25,580 nucleotides of DNA from an uncultured bacterium (GTDB lineage: Bacteria; Cyanobacteriota; Vampirovibrionia; Gastranaerophilales; Gastranaerophilaceae). Every line of letters begins with the position of its first letter. Positions within the stretch are counted from its first letter, which is position 1. The stretch spans positions 1 through 25,580 of the forward strand of contig USGC01000006.1 of the NCBI GenBank assembly GCA_900554095.1, read 5' to 3'. Below the pieces are notes generated by a model that was given only the letters and a program-made list of their open reading frames with translations, ran no database searches and was not told where the DNA came from. Position numbers and translations under genes: made by a program. This document shows, one piece after another, positions 1 through 8,216 of the stretch.

Positions 1-144
1 CCCCCCTAAAGACATGCACTTGTCCATGATTTCAGACTATTCGACATGTTACAAATTGTTAAGAAATTTAATCTATTTATTAAAGTTTTGATTAATTAAG
101 CCGTAAATACATGCATAAGGAAATGAACTGAAAGGGAAATTGTC

Positions 145-1191
145 ATGGGAATGGCAGCATCACAAGCTAGATTCTTAGGCCTCACGGCTCGTAAGACAAA
201 TACCGAATTTGAAGGGCAGCAGATTAACCAGCAAAGAACTACTCTTTCCAATCAATCTGCCAACTATTACAATCAATTACTCGGTATGACTGTTCCGACA
301 CCGCCTTCTATTCAGGACTTCACTAAAACTACTTATTCTTTTTCTGACGGCGCTCTTGACAATACTATTAATTCTTTGATTGCTCAGGCTGATGGTACTT
401 ATCTTGTTTCTTACACCAGAAAATGGACTGATGATTTTGCTGCTATTTCCGCTGGCTCTTCTATCGTTACTAGAGCTAAGGTTGAGGGAACTGATGAGTA
501 TACTTATTCTGTCGGCGCTACACCGCTTAGAAAGCTTGGCGATGATACAGGTTATGAAAACGATCCGTATTTAAGCTCTTTATCTGATACACAAAGACAA
601 AAAGCTATTCTTGAAGAACAAGAATACCTCGCTAAATTAAACGAGCAATACGGCGAAGCTGATTGGATGGTCCGATATGCTCAGAATACTACCACTGGTT
701 CTTGGCAGCCATACTTTTATAAAAAAGAGGATTTGGAAAAAGAAAGTACTATGTATTCTCCCACTGGAGCTTCTTTGTCTTTCATTCCTTGCTACACCAT
801 TGGACAGGCCCAAAAGTCTGATGAGGTTAAAGGGGTTACTGCCAAATTGGAACAGGATGCTACTGGCAGATTTATTAATATTACCCTTTATGAAAAGGAT
901 CAAGACGGTAACTTAATTAATCCCGTTACTTATTCTCTTACTACTAATTCTTCTTCTGACCAGGCAGCTTATGACGATGCCATGAACCAATATGAGTATG
1001 ACAAAAATAAATATGACCAAGCTGTTCAAGAAATTAACGCTAAAATTGAGATTATTCAAAATGAAGACAGATCTCTTGAACTTAGACTTAAGCAGCTTGA
1101 TACTGAGCAGGAAGCTATTCAAACGGAAATGGATGCCGTGCAAAAAGTTATTCAAAAGAACACTGAGTCTACTTTCAAAACCTTTGGCTAA
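145..1191 (+). CDS. Unrecognised 348-aa protein with helical N- and C-terminal ends (axial-protein-like layout)
   Basis: Function unknown. The start at 145 has AAAGGGA seven bases upstream (131-137). The protein opens with a Gln/Arg/Ala-rich helix (residues 1-40, beginning MGMAASQARFLGLTARK), continues with a Ser/Thr/Tyr-rich, likely beta-rich middle (about 50-270) and closes with a long coiled coil (about 275-345) ending ESTFKTFG. I see no signal peptide or membrane segment. Helical ends around a variable middle is the layout of flagellin, hook and related axial proteins, but no flagellar signature is present, so this is only analogy. I recall similar N-termini in hypothetical proteins of gut Melainabacteria. 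Codons are visibly rich in T-ending forms (ACT, GCT, TCT, CTT), unlike the ACA/GCA/TCA-rich genes nearby, which fits high expression. It is a single-gene unit followed by a terminator. Confidence 0.85.
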   Translation: MGMAASQARFLGLTARKTNTEFEGQQINQQRTTLSNQSANYYNQLLGMTVPTPPSIQDFTKTTYSFSDGALDNTINSLIAQADGTYLVSYTRKWTDDFAAISAGSSIVTRAKVEGTDEYTYSVGATPLRKLGDDTGYENDPYLSSLSDTQRQKAILEEQEYLAKLNEQYGEADWMVRYAQNTTTGSWQPYFYKKEDLEKESTMYSPTGASLSFIPCYTIGQAQKSDEVKGVTAKLEQDATGRFINITLYEKDQDGNLINPVTYSLTTNSSSDQAAYDDAMNQYEYDKNKYDQAVQEINAKIEIIQNEDRSLELRLKQLDTEQEAIQTEMDAVQKVIQKNTESTFKTFG

Positions 1192-1210
1192 ACATTCCGC
1201 TTTACAAGCT

Positions 1211-1230
1211 TTTTCCCTTTTTTTCCCTTT
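1211..1230. repeat. Tandem 10-base pyrimidine repeat
   Basis: The unit TTTTCCCTTT occurs twice in direct succession between the stop codon of the first gene and its terminator hairpin. It forms a T/C tract in the coding strand. Function is unknown; it may simply be low-complexity 3' untranslated sequence. Confidence 0.5.
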
Positions 1231-1234
1231 TTAC

Positions 1235-1256
1235 GTCTCCGCCTGGAGACTTTTTT
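1235..1256 (+). terminator. Rho-independent terminator
   Basis: GTCTCC (1235-1240) pairs with GGAGAC (1245-1250) across a GCCT loop and is followed by six T residues. It lies 43 bases after the stop of the 145-1191 gene and separates it from the convergent gene at 1291-1860. Confidence 0.9.
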
Positions 1257-1290
1257 ATTCCCTTTTAGTCGGTGGCGATTATTAGATACA

Positions 1291-1860
1291 TTATTCAGAG
1301 CCGTCAATTTGTTTAACGCGGCCATTTTTATCGTACCAAATTGTGCTTAAAACATCATTTGTATCTTCATCGTAACATTCTACGAAATATAGAGACCCGT
1401 TATCTTCTCTATAAAACGAACGCTGTTTTAGGCTGCCATTCTTATTATATTTTAATACTTCAGTTTGTTTTCCGGTTTTAGGATTCCACTTATAGAAATA
1501 TTCTCTGGTTTTACCGTCATTAAAATATTTAGCATAAAATATTTTATTACCGGTTGCTCTATCATATTTAAAATGCTTATCTAAGGTTCCATTGTAACGA
1601 AACACTTTTGCATCAATAATCCTTCCTGACTTTTTATCACGAACAAGTTCCAATTCTTTTTGAGAGCTATCAGCATAATTTATAGTTTCTTTAAAGTCAG
1701 TTTTATGTGAAATTCCAAAAGGGATAAAATATGCCGCTGAAAGATTATTCATTGGAGGTGTTAGGTTGCTTGCAGCATAATTTATACAATTTGGATTATT
1801 GTAACTGCTTTTGTATAATCGAACTGGGCACAAGCCATTATTTATTTTTGTGACAAGCAT
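1291..1860 (-). CDS. Unrecognised 189-aa protein with F-G leader and aromatic/glycine repeats
   Basis: Function unknown. The start at 1860 has GGAG six bases upstream. Residues 1-50 form a polar leader ending in IPFGIS (F48-G49), which resembles the leaders of two other hypothetical proteins in this window. From about residue 75 to the end the protein is built of degenerate repeats of about 20-22 residues with Tyr/Phe, Asn/Asp-Gly and Lys (for example YNGTLDKHFKY, FNDGKTREYFY, NKNGSLKQRSFY, DKNGRVKQID). These recall MORN or YwqK-type beta-hairpin repeats, but I cannot assign the family. There is no signal peptide, membrane segment or catalytic motif. It is transcribed alone, divergently from smc, and converges on the terminator at 1235-1256. 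Confidence 0.75.
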   Translation of the reverse strand: MLVTKINNGLCPVRLYKSSYNNPNCINYAASNLTPPMNNLSAAYFIPFGISHKTDFKETINYADSSQKELELVRDKKSGRIIDAKVFRYNGTLDKHFKYDRATGNKIFYAKYFNDGKTREYFYKWNPKTGKQTEVLKYNKNGSLKQRSFYREDNGSLYFVECYDEDTNDVLSTIWYDKNGRVKQIDGSE

Positions 1861-1946
1861 TCATAACTCCATTCTTGTATAAAAAATAACATAAAGTTAA
1901 TTAAATATTTAATTTAAATATTATTTATTTACATTTCTTTAAAGCT

Positions 1947-1975
1947 TTGACATGTCAGAAAAGTTATAGTCTAAT
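1947..1975 (+). promoter_or_regulatory. Sigma-70-type promoter of the smc operon
   Basis: A perfect -35 box TTGACA (1947-1952) is followed by a 17-base spacer and TCTAAT (1970-1975, 5 of 6 matches to TATAAT). The predicted transcript start near 1982 leaves about 18 bases before the smc ATG. The -35 box overlaps the palindromes AAAGCTTT (1941-1948) and GACATGTC (1949-1956), which might bind a regulator. Confidence 0.65.
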
Positions 1976-1999
1976 AAAGATAAGACTATTGGGTAGGAT

Positions 2000-4900
2000 A
2001 TGTATATAAAACAACTTGAAATAGATAATTTTAAATCATTTGCCAACAAATCAGAAATCCCGCTTTTGCAAGGATTTACTACGATTTCCGGGCCTAATGG
2101 TTCAGGAAAAAGTAATATTATTGACAGTGTACTTTTTGCGCTTGGGCTTGCAAATGCAAGCGAACTTAGGGCTGAAAATCTTTCCCACTTTATTTCTACC
2201 TACACAAAACGCAATGATGCCTTTGTAAAAGTAACTTTTGGCGGTACAGAAGACGGACAGGATTTGTCAATAGCAAGAAAAATCCGCAAGTCAACGCAAG
2301 GTTATGCAAGTACGTATTATTTAAATGATTCTGTTACAACGTTATCAAATATCCACAGCATTTTAGAAAAATACAATGTAACACCAAACAGCTACAATGT
2401 AATGATGCAAGGCGATGTGATGGGAATTACAAACTGTACCCCCAAAAACCGCCGCAAAATTATCGACGAAATTGCCGGAATTGCAGATTTTGACAGAAGA
2501 ATAGAACAGGCGACGAATGAGCTTTCTACAGTGGAAAGCCGTGTAGAACGCTCTTCCGTAATTTTAAATGAAGTTGACACTCGCCTTGAACAACTGAAAG
2601 AAGAACGCGAAGTTGCACTGAAATACCAGAAATTACGCGAAGAAAAGACTGAACTTGAAGGACAAATTAACAAAGTACGCTTTTTTGATATTAAACGAAA
2701 CCTTGAAAAAGCCCACGAAAACATTCTCGAATTCACCAAAAAGAAAAAAGAAGAAGAAGTTAAAAACAAAGACCTAGACGAACGCTTAAAATTAATTAAA
2801 GGTAAATACGAAGAAATCTCAAATCTTGTCAAAGAAAAAGGCGAAGCACGCCAAATTGAATTAAAAAAGCAAGAAGAAGAATTAAAAGGTGAAATCGACA
2901 GAAAAAATAATGCTTCAAACTATGCAGACAAACAAATTATCGACGGTTTGCGCAGAATTGAAAATGCCAAAAACGGTATTGAAAATTACAAATCTAAAAT
3001 TGAAGATTTTAAATTAAAAATTAAACTCAAAGACGATGAGATTAAAATTATTGAAGATAACATCACCTCACGCAATGCTGAATTGAAAAAGATTTTGGAA
3101 GACATGACAGGTTTAAATGCCACTGCTGACCAGCATATTGAAAAGCGCAACAATTTAAGAAAACAGCTTGAAAGCCTTCAGGATAAAGAAAACGCGCTTA
3201 TCAAAGAGAAATTGCCGCTTGAAAATGAATTAAAAAACATGCAAAGCGAGTTGAGCAATGCAAAAGCTAAACTTGAAGAATTAGAAAATCTTAAAGCAAA
3301 TTTTGCCTCTGATTATGATTTGAAAAAAACTCTTGTTGAACAATTGCAAAAAGAGTTGTCTGATTTCAAGATAATTCAGCAAAATGCAATGCACGATCTA
3401 GATACAACTAAAAATGAAATTTCAGATTTAAATTACAACATACAAATGGCATACCGCAAGATTTCGTCAATGGAAGCGAAAAAGCAGGTTGCACAGTCTT
3501 CAAGCTTTAACAATGCCATTGATACAGTAATGAATGCAAAGCTCAGAGGTGTTCATGCTCCGCTTGTTAAACTTGGGACTGTTGATAAGGAATTTTCTAC
3601 TGCAATGGAAGTCGCGTTTGGCGGAAGAATGGCTCATATTGTTGTAGATGATGAACATGTTGCCTCAGTTGCTATTGAACTTTTACGCTCATCAAACGCT
3701 GGCAGAGCAACATTTATTCCTTTAAATAAAATAAAAAAAGCACCAACAAAGTTACAATTGCCAAAAGACAAAGGGGTAATTGATTTTGCTATAAATCTTG
3801 TGGACTTTGATGATGAATATATTGATGCATTTTATTACGCAGTCGGCGACACTATTGTCGTTGAAGATTTGGAATGCGCCAAAAAGCTAATAGGCAAATA
3901 CCGCATGGTTACGCTTCAGGGAGATTTGCTTGAAAAGTCAGGCTCTATGACCGGAGGCGGTAAGCTTCGCACCGGTTTAAGCTTCAGCCAGAACGACGAT
4001 GATGAGCTTGAAAACTTTAAGTCTAAACTCAAAGAGCTTGAAACTCAAATGGCAACGCTTGAAAACAAAAAGTCTTCTCTTGAGGCTAAGCTTGAAACGG
4101 TTCGGCAAAATTACTCTGATTCAATGAGCGAATTTTCTAAAGCAAAAATTGAATTGGACAACATGAACAAAAATTATGAAAGCAGTGAAAATATTTTAAA
4201 GGACCGTGCTGACTTCATTAAAACTACAGAGCCCAAAATTCACGATTTGACAAAAAAACTTGACAATCTTGAAGAACAAAATGTTAAAATATATGATGAT
4301 ATGGCTGTTGTTCAGGCTGATATTGAAGAAGTTGAAAAACTCATCAACGACAAGGATTTAAAGGATTTAAAAGAAAAAACCGAAGGCGTTGAACACGAAA
4401 TTAAAAGGCTTCAGACAAATCTTCTTAACGCAAATGCGGCGAAAAACGATATTTTCCGCGATATTGCTTTTAACGAAAACTTAATCGAAACAAAAACAGA
4501 CGAAATTAAAAGTATTGAAAATAACAATGTTAAGCTTGAAGCTGATAAAGTAAGGTTTAAATCAGACATCGAAGAACTCAACAAAAAAATGGAAGATTTG
4601 CACGTTCAAATTGAAGAAATTGAAGAAAAACTCGGCAAGCTTTTGAAAGAACGCGATGAAATTAACGCAGATTTAATTGAACTTGAAAAGCAAAAACACA
4701 TCAGAATGACAGATATTGAGCGAATTGCAGAGCAGATTGAATCTTTCAAAGCCCGCAGACGCGAACTTGAGCCTCAGCTTGAAACTGCTCGTGAAGAATT
4801 GATTAATGCAGGTATTGAAATTGCTAAACTTGAACCGGTTGAAATTTCTATAGAAGAAATTACATCAAAAATTCAGCGTCTTGAAAAGAAGATGAATGAG

Positions 4901-5494
4901 CTGGGAGATGTAAACATGCGTGCTTTAGCGGCTTATGATGAGGTGCTTACACGGCAAAATGAATTGCGTCAGCAAATCGAAACACTCTCAAAAGAACGCA
5001 AAGAAATTCTTGACCGTATGAGCGGCTACGAGCAATCAAAAAAAGAAGCGTTTATGAAAACGTTTAACAATATCAATGAAAACTTTAAAGAGGTATTCCA
5101 CCAGCTGTCAGAAGGCGAAGGTGAATTAAAGCTTGAAAATCCCAACGATCCTTTATCCGGCGGCATGACGATTGAAGCTCAGCCAAGAGATAAAAAACTG
5201 CAAAGATTAGAAAGTATGTCAGGCGGCGAAAAGTCTTTAACAGCTTTAGCATTTGTGTTTGCAATCCAGCGTTATATGCCGTCGCCATTTTACGCTTTTG
5301 ATGAAGTCGATGCAAGCTTAGACACGATGAACGTGGAACGTATCGCCCAAATGGTGCAGAACCAGTCAAAAGATACGCAATTTATAGTAGTTAGCCACCG
5401 CAAACCTATGATAGAATCAGCAAATAGGACGATAGGTGTAACTCAAAAAGAAAAAGGCATAACACGCGTTACAGGCGTTAAACTCAGAGATTAG
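2000..5494 (+). CDS. smc: Chromosome segregation ATPase SMC
   Basis: This is the core subunit of the bacterial condensin that compacts and segregates the chromosome; the dimer is bridged by ScpA with ScpB. All parts are visible in 1164 residues, the usual SMC length: Walker A GPNGSGKS at 31-38, coiled coil from about 170 to 505, hinge from about 514 to 655 (including FGGRMAHIVVDD and GSMTGGG), returning coiled coil to about 1010, ABC signature SMSGGEKSL near 1072, and Walker B with D-loop (FYAFDEVDASLD) near 1096. The start is fixed by the typical opening MYIKQLEIDNFKSFA. The ribosome site is weak (GGGTAGGA, very close to the ATG). It is the first gene of an operon with scpA and scpB; the stop TAG touches the possible GTG start of scpA. 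Confidence 0.98.
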   Translation: MYIKQLEIDNFKSFANKSEIPLLQGFTTISGPNGSGKSNIIDSVLFALGLANASELRAENLSHFISTYTKRNDAFVKVTFGGTEDGQDLSIARKIRKSTQGYASTYYLNDSVTTLSNIHSILEKYNVTPNSYNVMMQGDVMGITNCTPKNRRKIIDEIAGIADFDRRIEQATNELSTVESRVERSSVILNEVDTRLEQLKEEREVALKYQKLREEKTELEGQINKVRFFDIKRNLEKAHENILEFTKKKKEEEVKNKDLDERLKLIKGKYEEISNLVKEKGEARQIELKKQEEELKGEIDRKNNASNYADKQIIDGLRRIENAKNGIENYKSKIEDFKLKIKLKDDEIKIIEDNITSRNAELKKILEDMTGLNATADQHIEKRNNLRKQLESLQDKENALIKEKLPLENELKNMQSELSNAKAKLEELENLKANFASDYDLKKTLVEQLQKELSDFKIIQQNAMHDLDTTKNEISDLNYNIQMAYRKISSMEAKKQVAQSSSFNNAIDTVMNAKLRGVHAPLVKLGTVDKEFSTAMEVAFGGRMAHIVVDDEHVASVAIELLRSSNAGRATFIPLNKIKKAPTKLQLPKDKGVIDFAINLVDFDDEYIDAFYYAVGDTIVVEDLECAKKLIGKYRMVTLQGDLLEKSGSMTGGGKLRTGLSFSQNDDDELENFKSKLKELETQMATLENKKSSLEAKLETVRQNYSDSMSEFSKAKIELDNMNKNYESSENILKDRADFIKTTEPKIHDLTKKLDNLEEQNVKIYDDMAVVQADIEEVEKLINDKDLKDLKEKTEGVEHEIKRLQTNLLNANAAKNDIFRDIAFNENLIETKTDEIKSIENNNVKLEADKVRFKSDIEELNKKMEDLHVQIEEIEEKLGKLLKERDEINADLIELEKQKHIRMTDIERIAEQIESFKARRRELEPQLETAREELINAGIEIAKLEPVEISIEEITSKIQRLEKKMNELGDVNMRALAAYDEVLTRQNELRQQIETLSKERKEILDRMSGYEQSKKEAFMKTFNNINENFKEVFHQLSEGEGELKLENPNDPLSGGMTIEAQPRDKKLQRLESMSGGEKSLTALAFVFAIQRYMPSPFYAFDEVDASLDTMNVERIAQMVQNQSKDTQFIVVSHRKPMIESANRTIGVTQKEKGITRVTGVKLRD

Positions 5495-5499
5495 TGAAT

Positions 5500-6327
5500 A
5501 TGAGCAGTGAGACAGCAATATTAAATTATAATAACACCGATATCAGCGGTATTCCTCAAGAATCAATAGATAATGAGGGTATCGGAATTCTAGTTTCAAT
5601 GGCAAAGGCCGGCAAAATTGATCCATGGAATATTGATATCATTGACGTTACGGACAAATATCTCGCGCATATGTGTGAGATGAAATCTCAGGATTTAAGA
5701 TTAACAGGAAGAACCTTTCTGTTCGCTTCTGTGCTTTTGAAGCTGAAATCCAATGTGCTTGAAGGTATTGATGTATTACAATTTGAAACCCAGCCGCAAG
5801 ATAATCTTGAATATGACGATGACGGTTTTATAGTTGATTACAGCGAAGACGATTATGTTCCGACAAACAATGTTGTGTCAATCGACGATGTTTTGCAGCG
5901 TCGCACTAGCGTAAGACTTAACCGAAATCGCGTTGTTACTTTGCGTGATTTGATAAGGCAGTTAGAGTTTTACGAAAAATTGGAACAGAAGCAGTCCTTA
6001 AAAAGCGCTCACGAGCGTGCAAAAAGACGTGTTCAATCCTATTCCAGATTTACGCCTGATGACATTATTAATCTGGCGCACGAAGAGTACATTGAAGACT
6101 GTGTTTTACGCTTAAAAGAAAATCTATCACAGATCTTTACAAAAGAAGAAAAAATTGAACTGAATGAACTTACCCTTCTTGGTATGGACAAAATCAGTGC
6201 ATACATTGCATTGTTGTTTTTAACAGCAGAAACAGATTATGATTTAGTCCAAGATGAGTTTTATTCTGATTTATACGTTGTGAAAGGTGAAAAAGGTGGA
6301 AATGGAACAGTTGAAAACCAGGATTGA
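5500..6327 (+). CDS. scpA: Segregation and condensation protein A (kleisin)
   Basis: ScpA is the kleisin that closes the SMC ring by binding one head with its N-terminal and the other with its C-terminal domain, and recruits the ScpB dimer. The N-terminal helical region is recognisable (IGILVSMAKAGKIDPWNIDI, then DVTDKYL), the acidic middle (about 100-140) is a likely flexible linker, and the last 80 residues suit the winged helix. The length of 275 residues is normal. An in-frame GTG at 5494 overlaps the smc stop and is an alternative start; ATG 5500 was preferred, with AGAG at 5486-5489. It overlaps scpB by 26 bases, suggesting translational coupling. Confidence 0.93.
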   Translation: MSSETAILNYNNTDISGIPQESIDNEGIGILVSMAKAGKIDPWNIDIIDVTDKYLAHMCEMKSQDLRLTGRTFLFASVLLKLKSNVLEGIDVLQFETQPQDNLEYDDDGFIVDYSEDDYVPTNNVVSIDDVLQRRTSVRLNRNRVVTLRDLIRQLEFYEKLEQKQSLKSAHERAKRRVQSYSRFTPDDIINLAHEEYIEDCVLRLKENLSQIFTKEEKIELNELTLLGMDKISAYIALLFLTAETDYDLVQDEFYSDLYVVKGEKGGNGTVENQD

Positions 6328-6805
6328 AGCCGTTTTATTTACAACAGCAAAGGCACTTTCACCAAAAGAGATCGGTGAAATTTTAGAAGTTGAAGAAGAA
6401 AAAATTGAAGAAGCTCTTCTTGAACTAATTATGGACTATTCATCCCGCGACGGGGCACTTGAAATTGATGATGAAAACGGTTATATTCTTCAGGTGAAAG
6501 AAGAACATATGGATATTGTTGAAAAGCTTTGTCCTGTTGACTTAAAACCGGCTGTTTTGAGAACGCTTTCTGTAATTGCATTAAAAGAGCCTATTCGTCA
6601 GACTGAATTGAAAGACTTGCGCGGCTCAAACGTGTATGAACATGTTCAAGAACTTCTTGATAAGGGCCTAATCAGCAGAAACAGGGATAAAAACGGCCGC
6701 AGTTTTAATCTCAAAACCACACCCAAATTTGCCGAATACTTTAAACTTAAAGGTGATACAAGGGCTTTAGAAAAATTGCTTGAACAAGGAAAAATTAATG
6801 AATAA
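6302..6805 (+). CDS. scpB: Segregation and condensation protein B
   Basis: ScpB forms a dimer of two winged-helix domains and binds the linker of the ScpA kleisin in the condensin complex. The family opening LKTRIEAVLFTTAKALSPKE is clear, as is the second domain (IRQTELKDLRGSNVYEHVQE, then LLDKGLI). I chose ATG 6302, preceded by AAGGTGG, over an in-frame GTG at 6287; this gives 167 residues, a usual length. It overlaps the end of scpA by 26 bases and the next gene by 8 bases, so the operon is tightly coupled. Confidence 0.92.
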   Translation: MEQLKTRIEAVLFTTAKALSPKEIGEILEVEEEKIEEALLELIMDYSSRDGALEIDDENGYILQVKEEHMDIVEKLCPVDLKPAVLRTLSVIALKEPIRQTELKDLRGSNVYEHVQELLDKGLISRNRDKNGRSFNLKTTPKFAEYFKLKGDTRALEKLLEQGKINE

Positions 6806-8123
6806 AGTTAAATTTCAGATTTTTGCAGTAATTATTTTGCTTTCAGCTATTTTAACAATTAACCTGCTGCCCGGAATATTCTATAAGTCCGGTCGGCACT
6901 ACCTTGCTCAAGGCAGAAATGTCAAAGCTTACAAAAAGCTGAAAACTGCATATATGTTCAAGCCTGCCAACAAAGACTACAGATATTATTATGTAAAAGT
7001 AATGTCCAATCTAAAGCCTACTGAAAAAATTCAAAAAGAAATGTTCGAAATTTCACAAAGTGAAGAAAAAGACAGTGCACAAAAGCTTGCTGCCTCTCAG
7101 GTTAACACTTGGAAAAGCAATATTCTTTACAACATCGGAAACAATTATATTGAACAAGCGCCTTTTGATAAAAACCTTATCCGCTGGGATACAAAAACAT
7201 TTCCGCTTTTGGTTAAGATAGAAGAACCCAAAGGCACTCCGGAATATTATAAAACCGAAGTTGAAAAAGCTTTTAAGCAATGGAGCGACAGCACAGGATT
7301 TTTAAAGTTCCAGTTTACTGACAAAAATAACGCACAAATTGTAGTTAAATTCAATCCGCTACCCAAAGATGTTTGCAAAGACGGCAACTGCAAATATGTT
7401 GTCGCCTACACAAATCCCAAAATTAACGGACGCACACTGAAAAACATGACCATTACCATGTATGACAAAGATGCAAACGGAAATTTTTTTTCAGACAAAG
7501 AACTTTATAATACAATCCTTCACGAAATAGGTCATGCTTTAGGGATAATGGGACACAGCTACAGTTCTGACGATTTAATGTACATGTCCTCTCAGCAGAA
7601 TAACAATTACACACGTTACAGAAGCGACTTCCAATTTCTATCACAAAAGGATTTAAATACAATTAATCTTTTATATAAATTAATTCCAAACATCTCAAAC
7701 ACTCCAATGGCACAATTCAACAAAGATGGTCTTATATACGCGCCAATTGTGCTTGGGAATGAAACTGAAATAGGAAATAGAAAATTAAAAGAAGCAGCAA
7801 ATTACATCAAGTCTGCCCCGGAACTTCCAGGAGGCTATATAGATTTAGCAATTGCATATGCGGATTTGAAAAAAACTAAAGAAGCAATAGAAGCACTTAG
7901 AAAAGCGCTTGAACTATCAAAATCCGATGAAGAAAAATTTGTTGTTTATTATAATATTGCGGTCGTCTACCTTAACAATAACAAACTTGATGAGGCTGAA
8001 AAGTATGCAAATTTGGCTAGAAATCTTCAAAATAGTGAAGATGTCAACGAGTTATTGAGCAATATTAACCACGCAAAAGCTGCGAAAAAGAAGCCTTTTA
8101 AAACACAGTTGGAAGAAAATTAA
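6798..8123 (+). CDS. Membrane-anchored metzincin (matrixin-like) zinc protease with TPRs
   Basis: Predicted zinc metalloprotease acting outside the cytoplasmic membrane. An N-terminal hydrophobic segment (about residues 5-25) follows a short basic start and looks like an anchor or uncleaved signal. Residues 130-290 form the protease domain: HEIGHALGIMGH at 242-253 is the extended metzincin zinc site HExxHxxGxxH, and LMYM at 260-263 supplies the Met-turn. A nearby C-x(5)-C pair (VCKDGNCK) could form a disulfide. TPR-like helices occur at about 30-70 and at 330-435. ATG 6798 has AAGGA seven bases upstream; an in-frame TTG at 6780 lacks a site. It overlaps scpB by 8 bases, so it is co-transcribed with the condensin genes, an unexpected partner. 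The substrate is unknown; the closest named group is the M10-type peptidases. Confidence 0.88.
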   Translation: MNKVKFQIFAVIILLSAILTINLLPGIFYKSGRHYLAQGRNVKAYKKLKTAYMFKPANKDYRYYYVKVMSNLKPTEKIQKEMFEISQSEEKDSAQKLAASQVNTWKSNILYNIGNNYIEQAPFDKNLIRWDTKTFPLLVKIEEPKGTPEYYKTEVEKAFKQWSDSTGFLKFQFTDKNNAQIVVKFNPLPKDVCKDGNCKYVVAYTNPKINGRTLKNMTITMYDKDANGNFFSDKELYNTILHEIGHALGIMGHSYSSDDLMYMSSQQNNNYTRYRSDFQFLSQKDLNTINLLYKLIPNISNTPMAQFNKDGLIYAPIVLGNETEIGNRKLKEAANYIKSAPELPGGYIDLAIAYADLKKTKEAIEALRKALELSKSDEEKFVVYYNIAVVYLNNNKLDEAEKYANLARNLQNSEDVNELLSNINHAKAAKKKPFKTQLEEN

Positions 8124-8216
8124 CAGGTTTTACAAAAAACTTTACAATAGCTTTAAAATAACTATTGTTTAAGTTATATTTAAAAGGTTGAGAATTTTAA
8201 CAAATGAGGAAGATAT

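Noticed and set aside
1904..1922. AATATTT/AAATATT inverted repeat in the smc upstream region
   Set aside because: The whole gap is nearly pure A and T, so such symmetry is expected by chance; it does not resemble a parS site.
1965..1970. TATAGT as the smc -10 box
   Set aside because: Only 12 bases from the TTGACA box; TCTAAT at 1970-1975 gives the proper 17-base spacer.
2392..2832. Open frame of about 146 codons on the minus strand inside smc
   Set aside because: Antisense to the SMC head and coiled coil; its Ser/Phe-rich composition is the expected mirror of Glu/Lys codons.
8144..8168. ACAATAG/CTATTGT inverted repeat after the protease gene as a terminator
   Set aside because: Seven AT-rich pairs with an 11-base loop and no clean T tract; stability is too low for a confident Rho-independent terminator.
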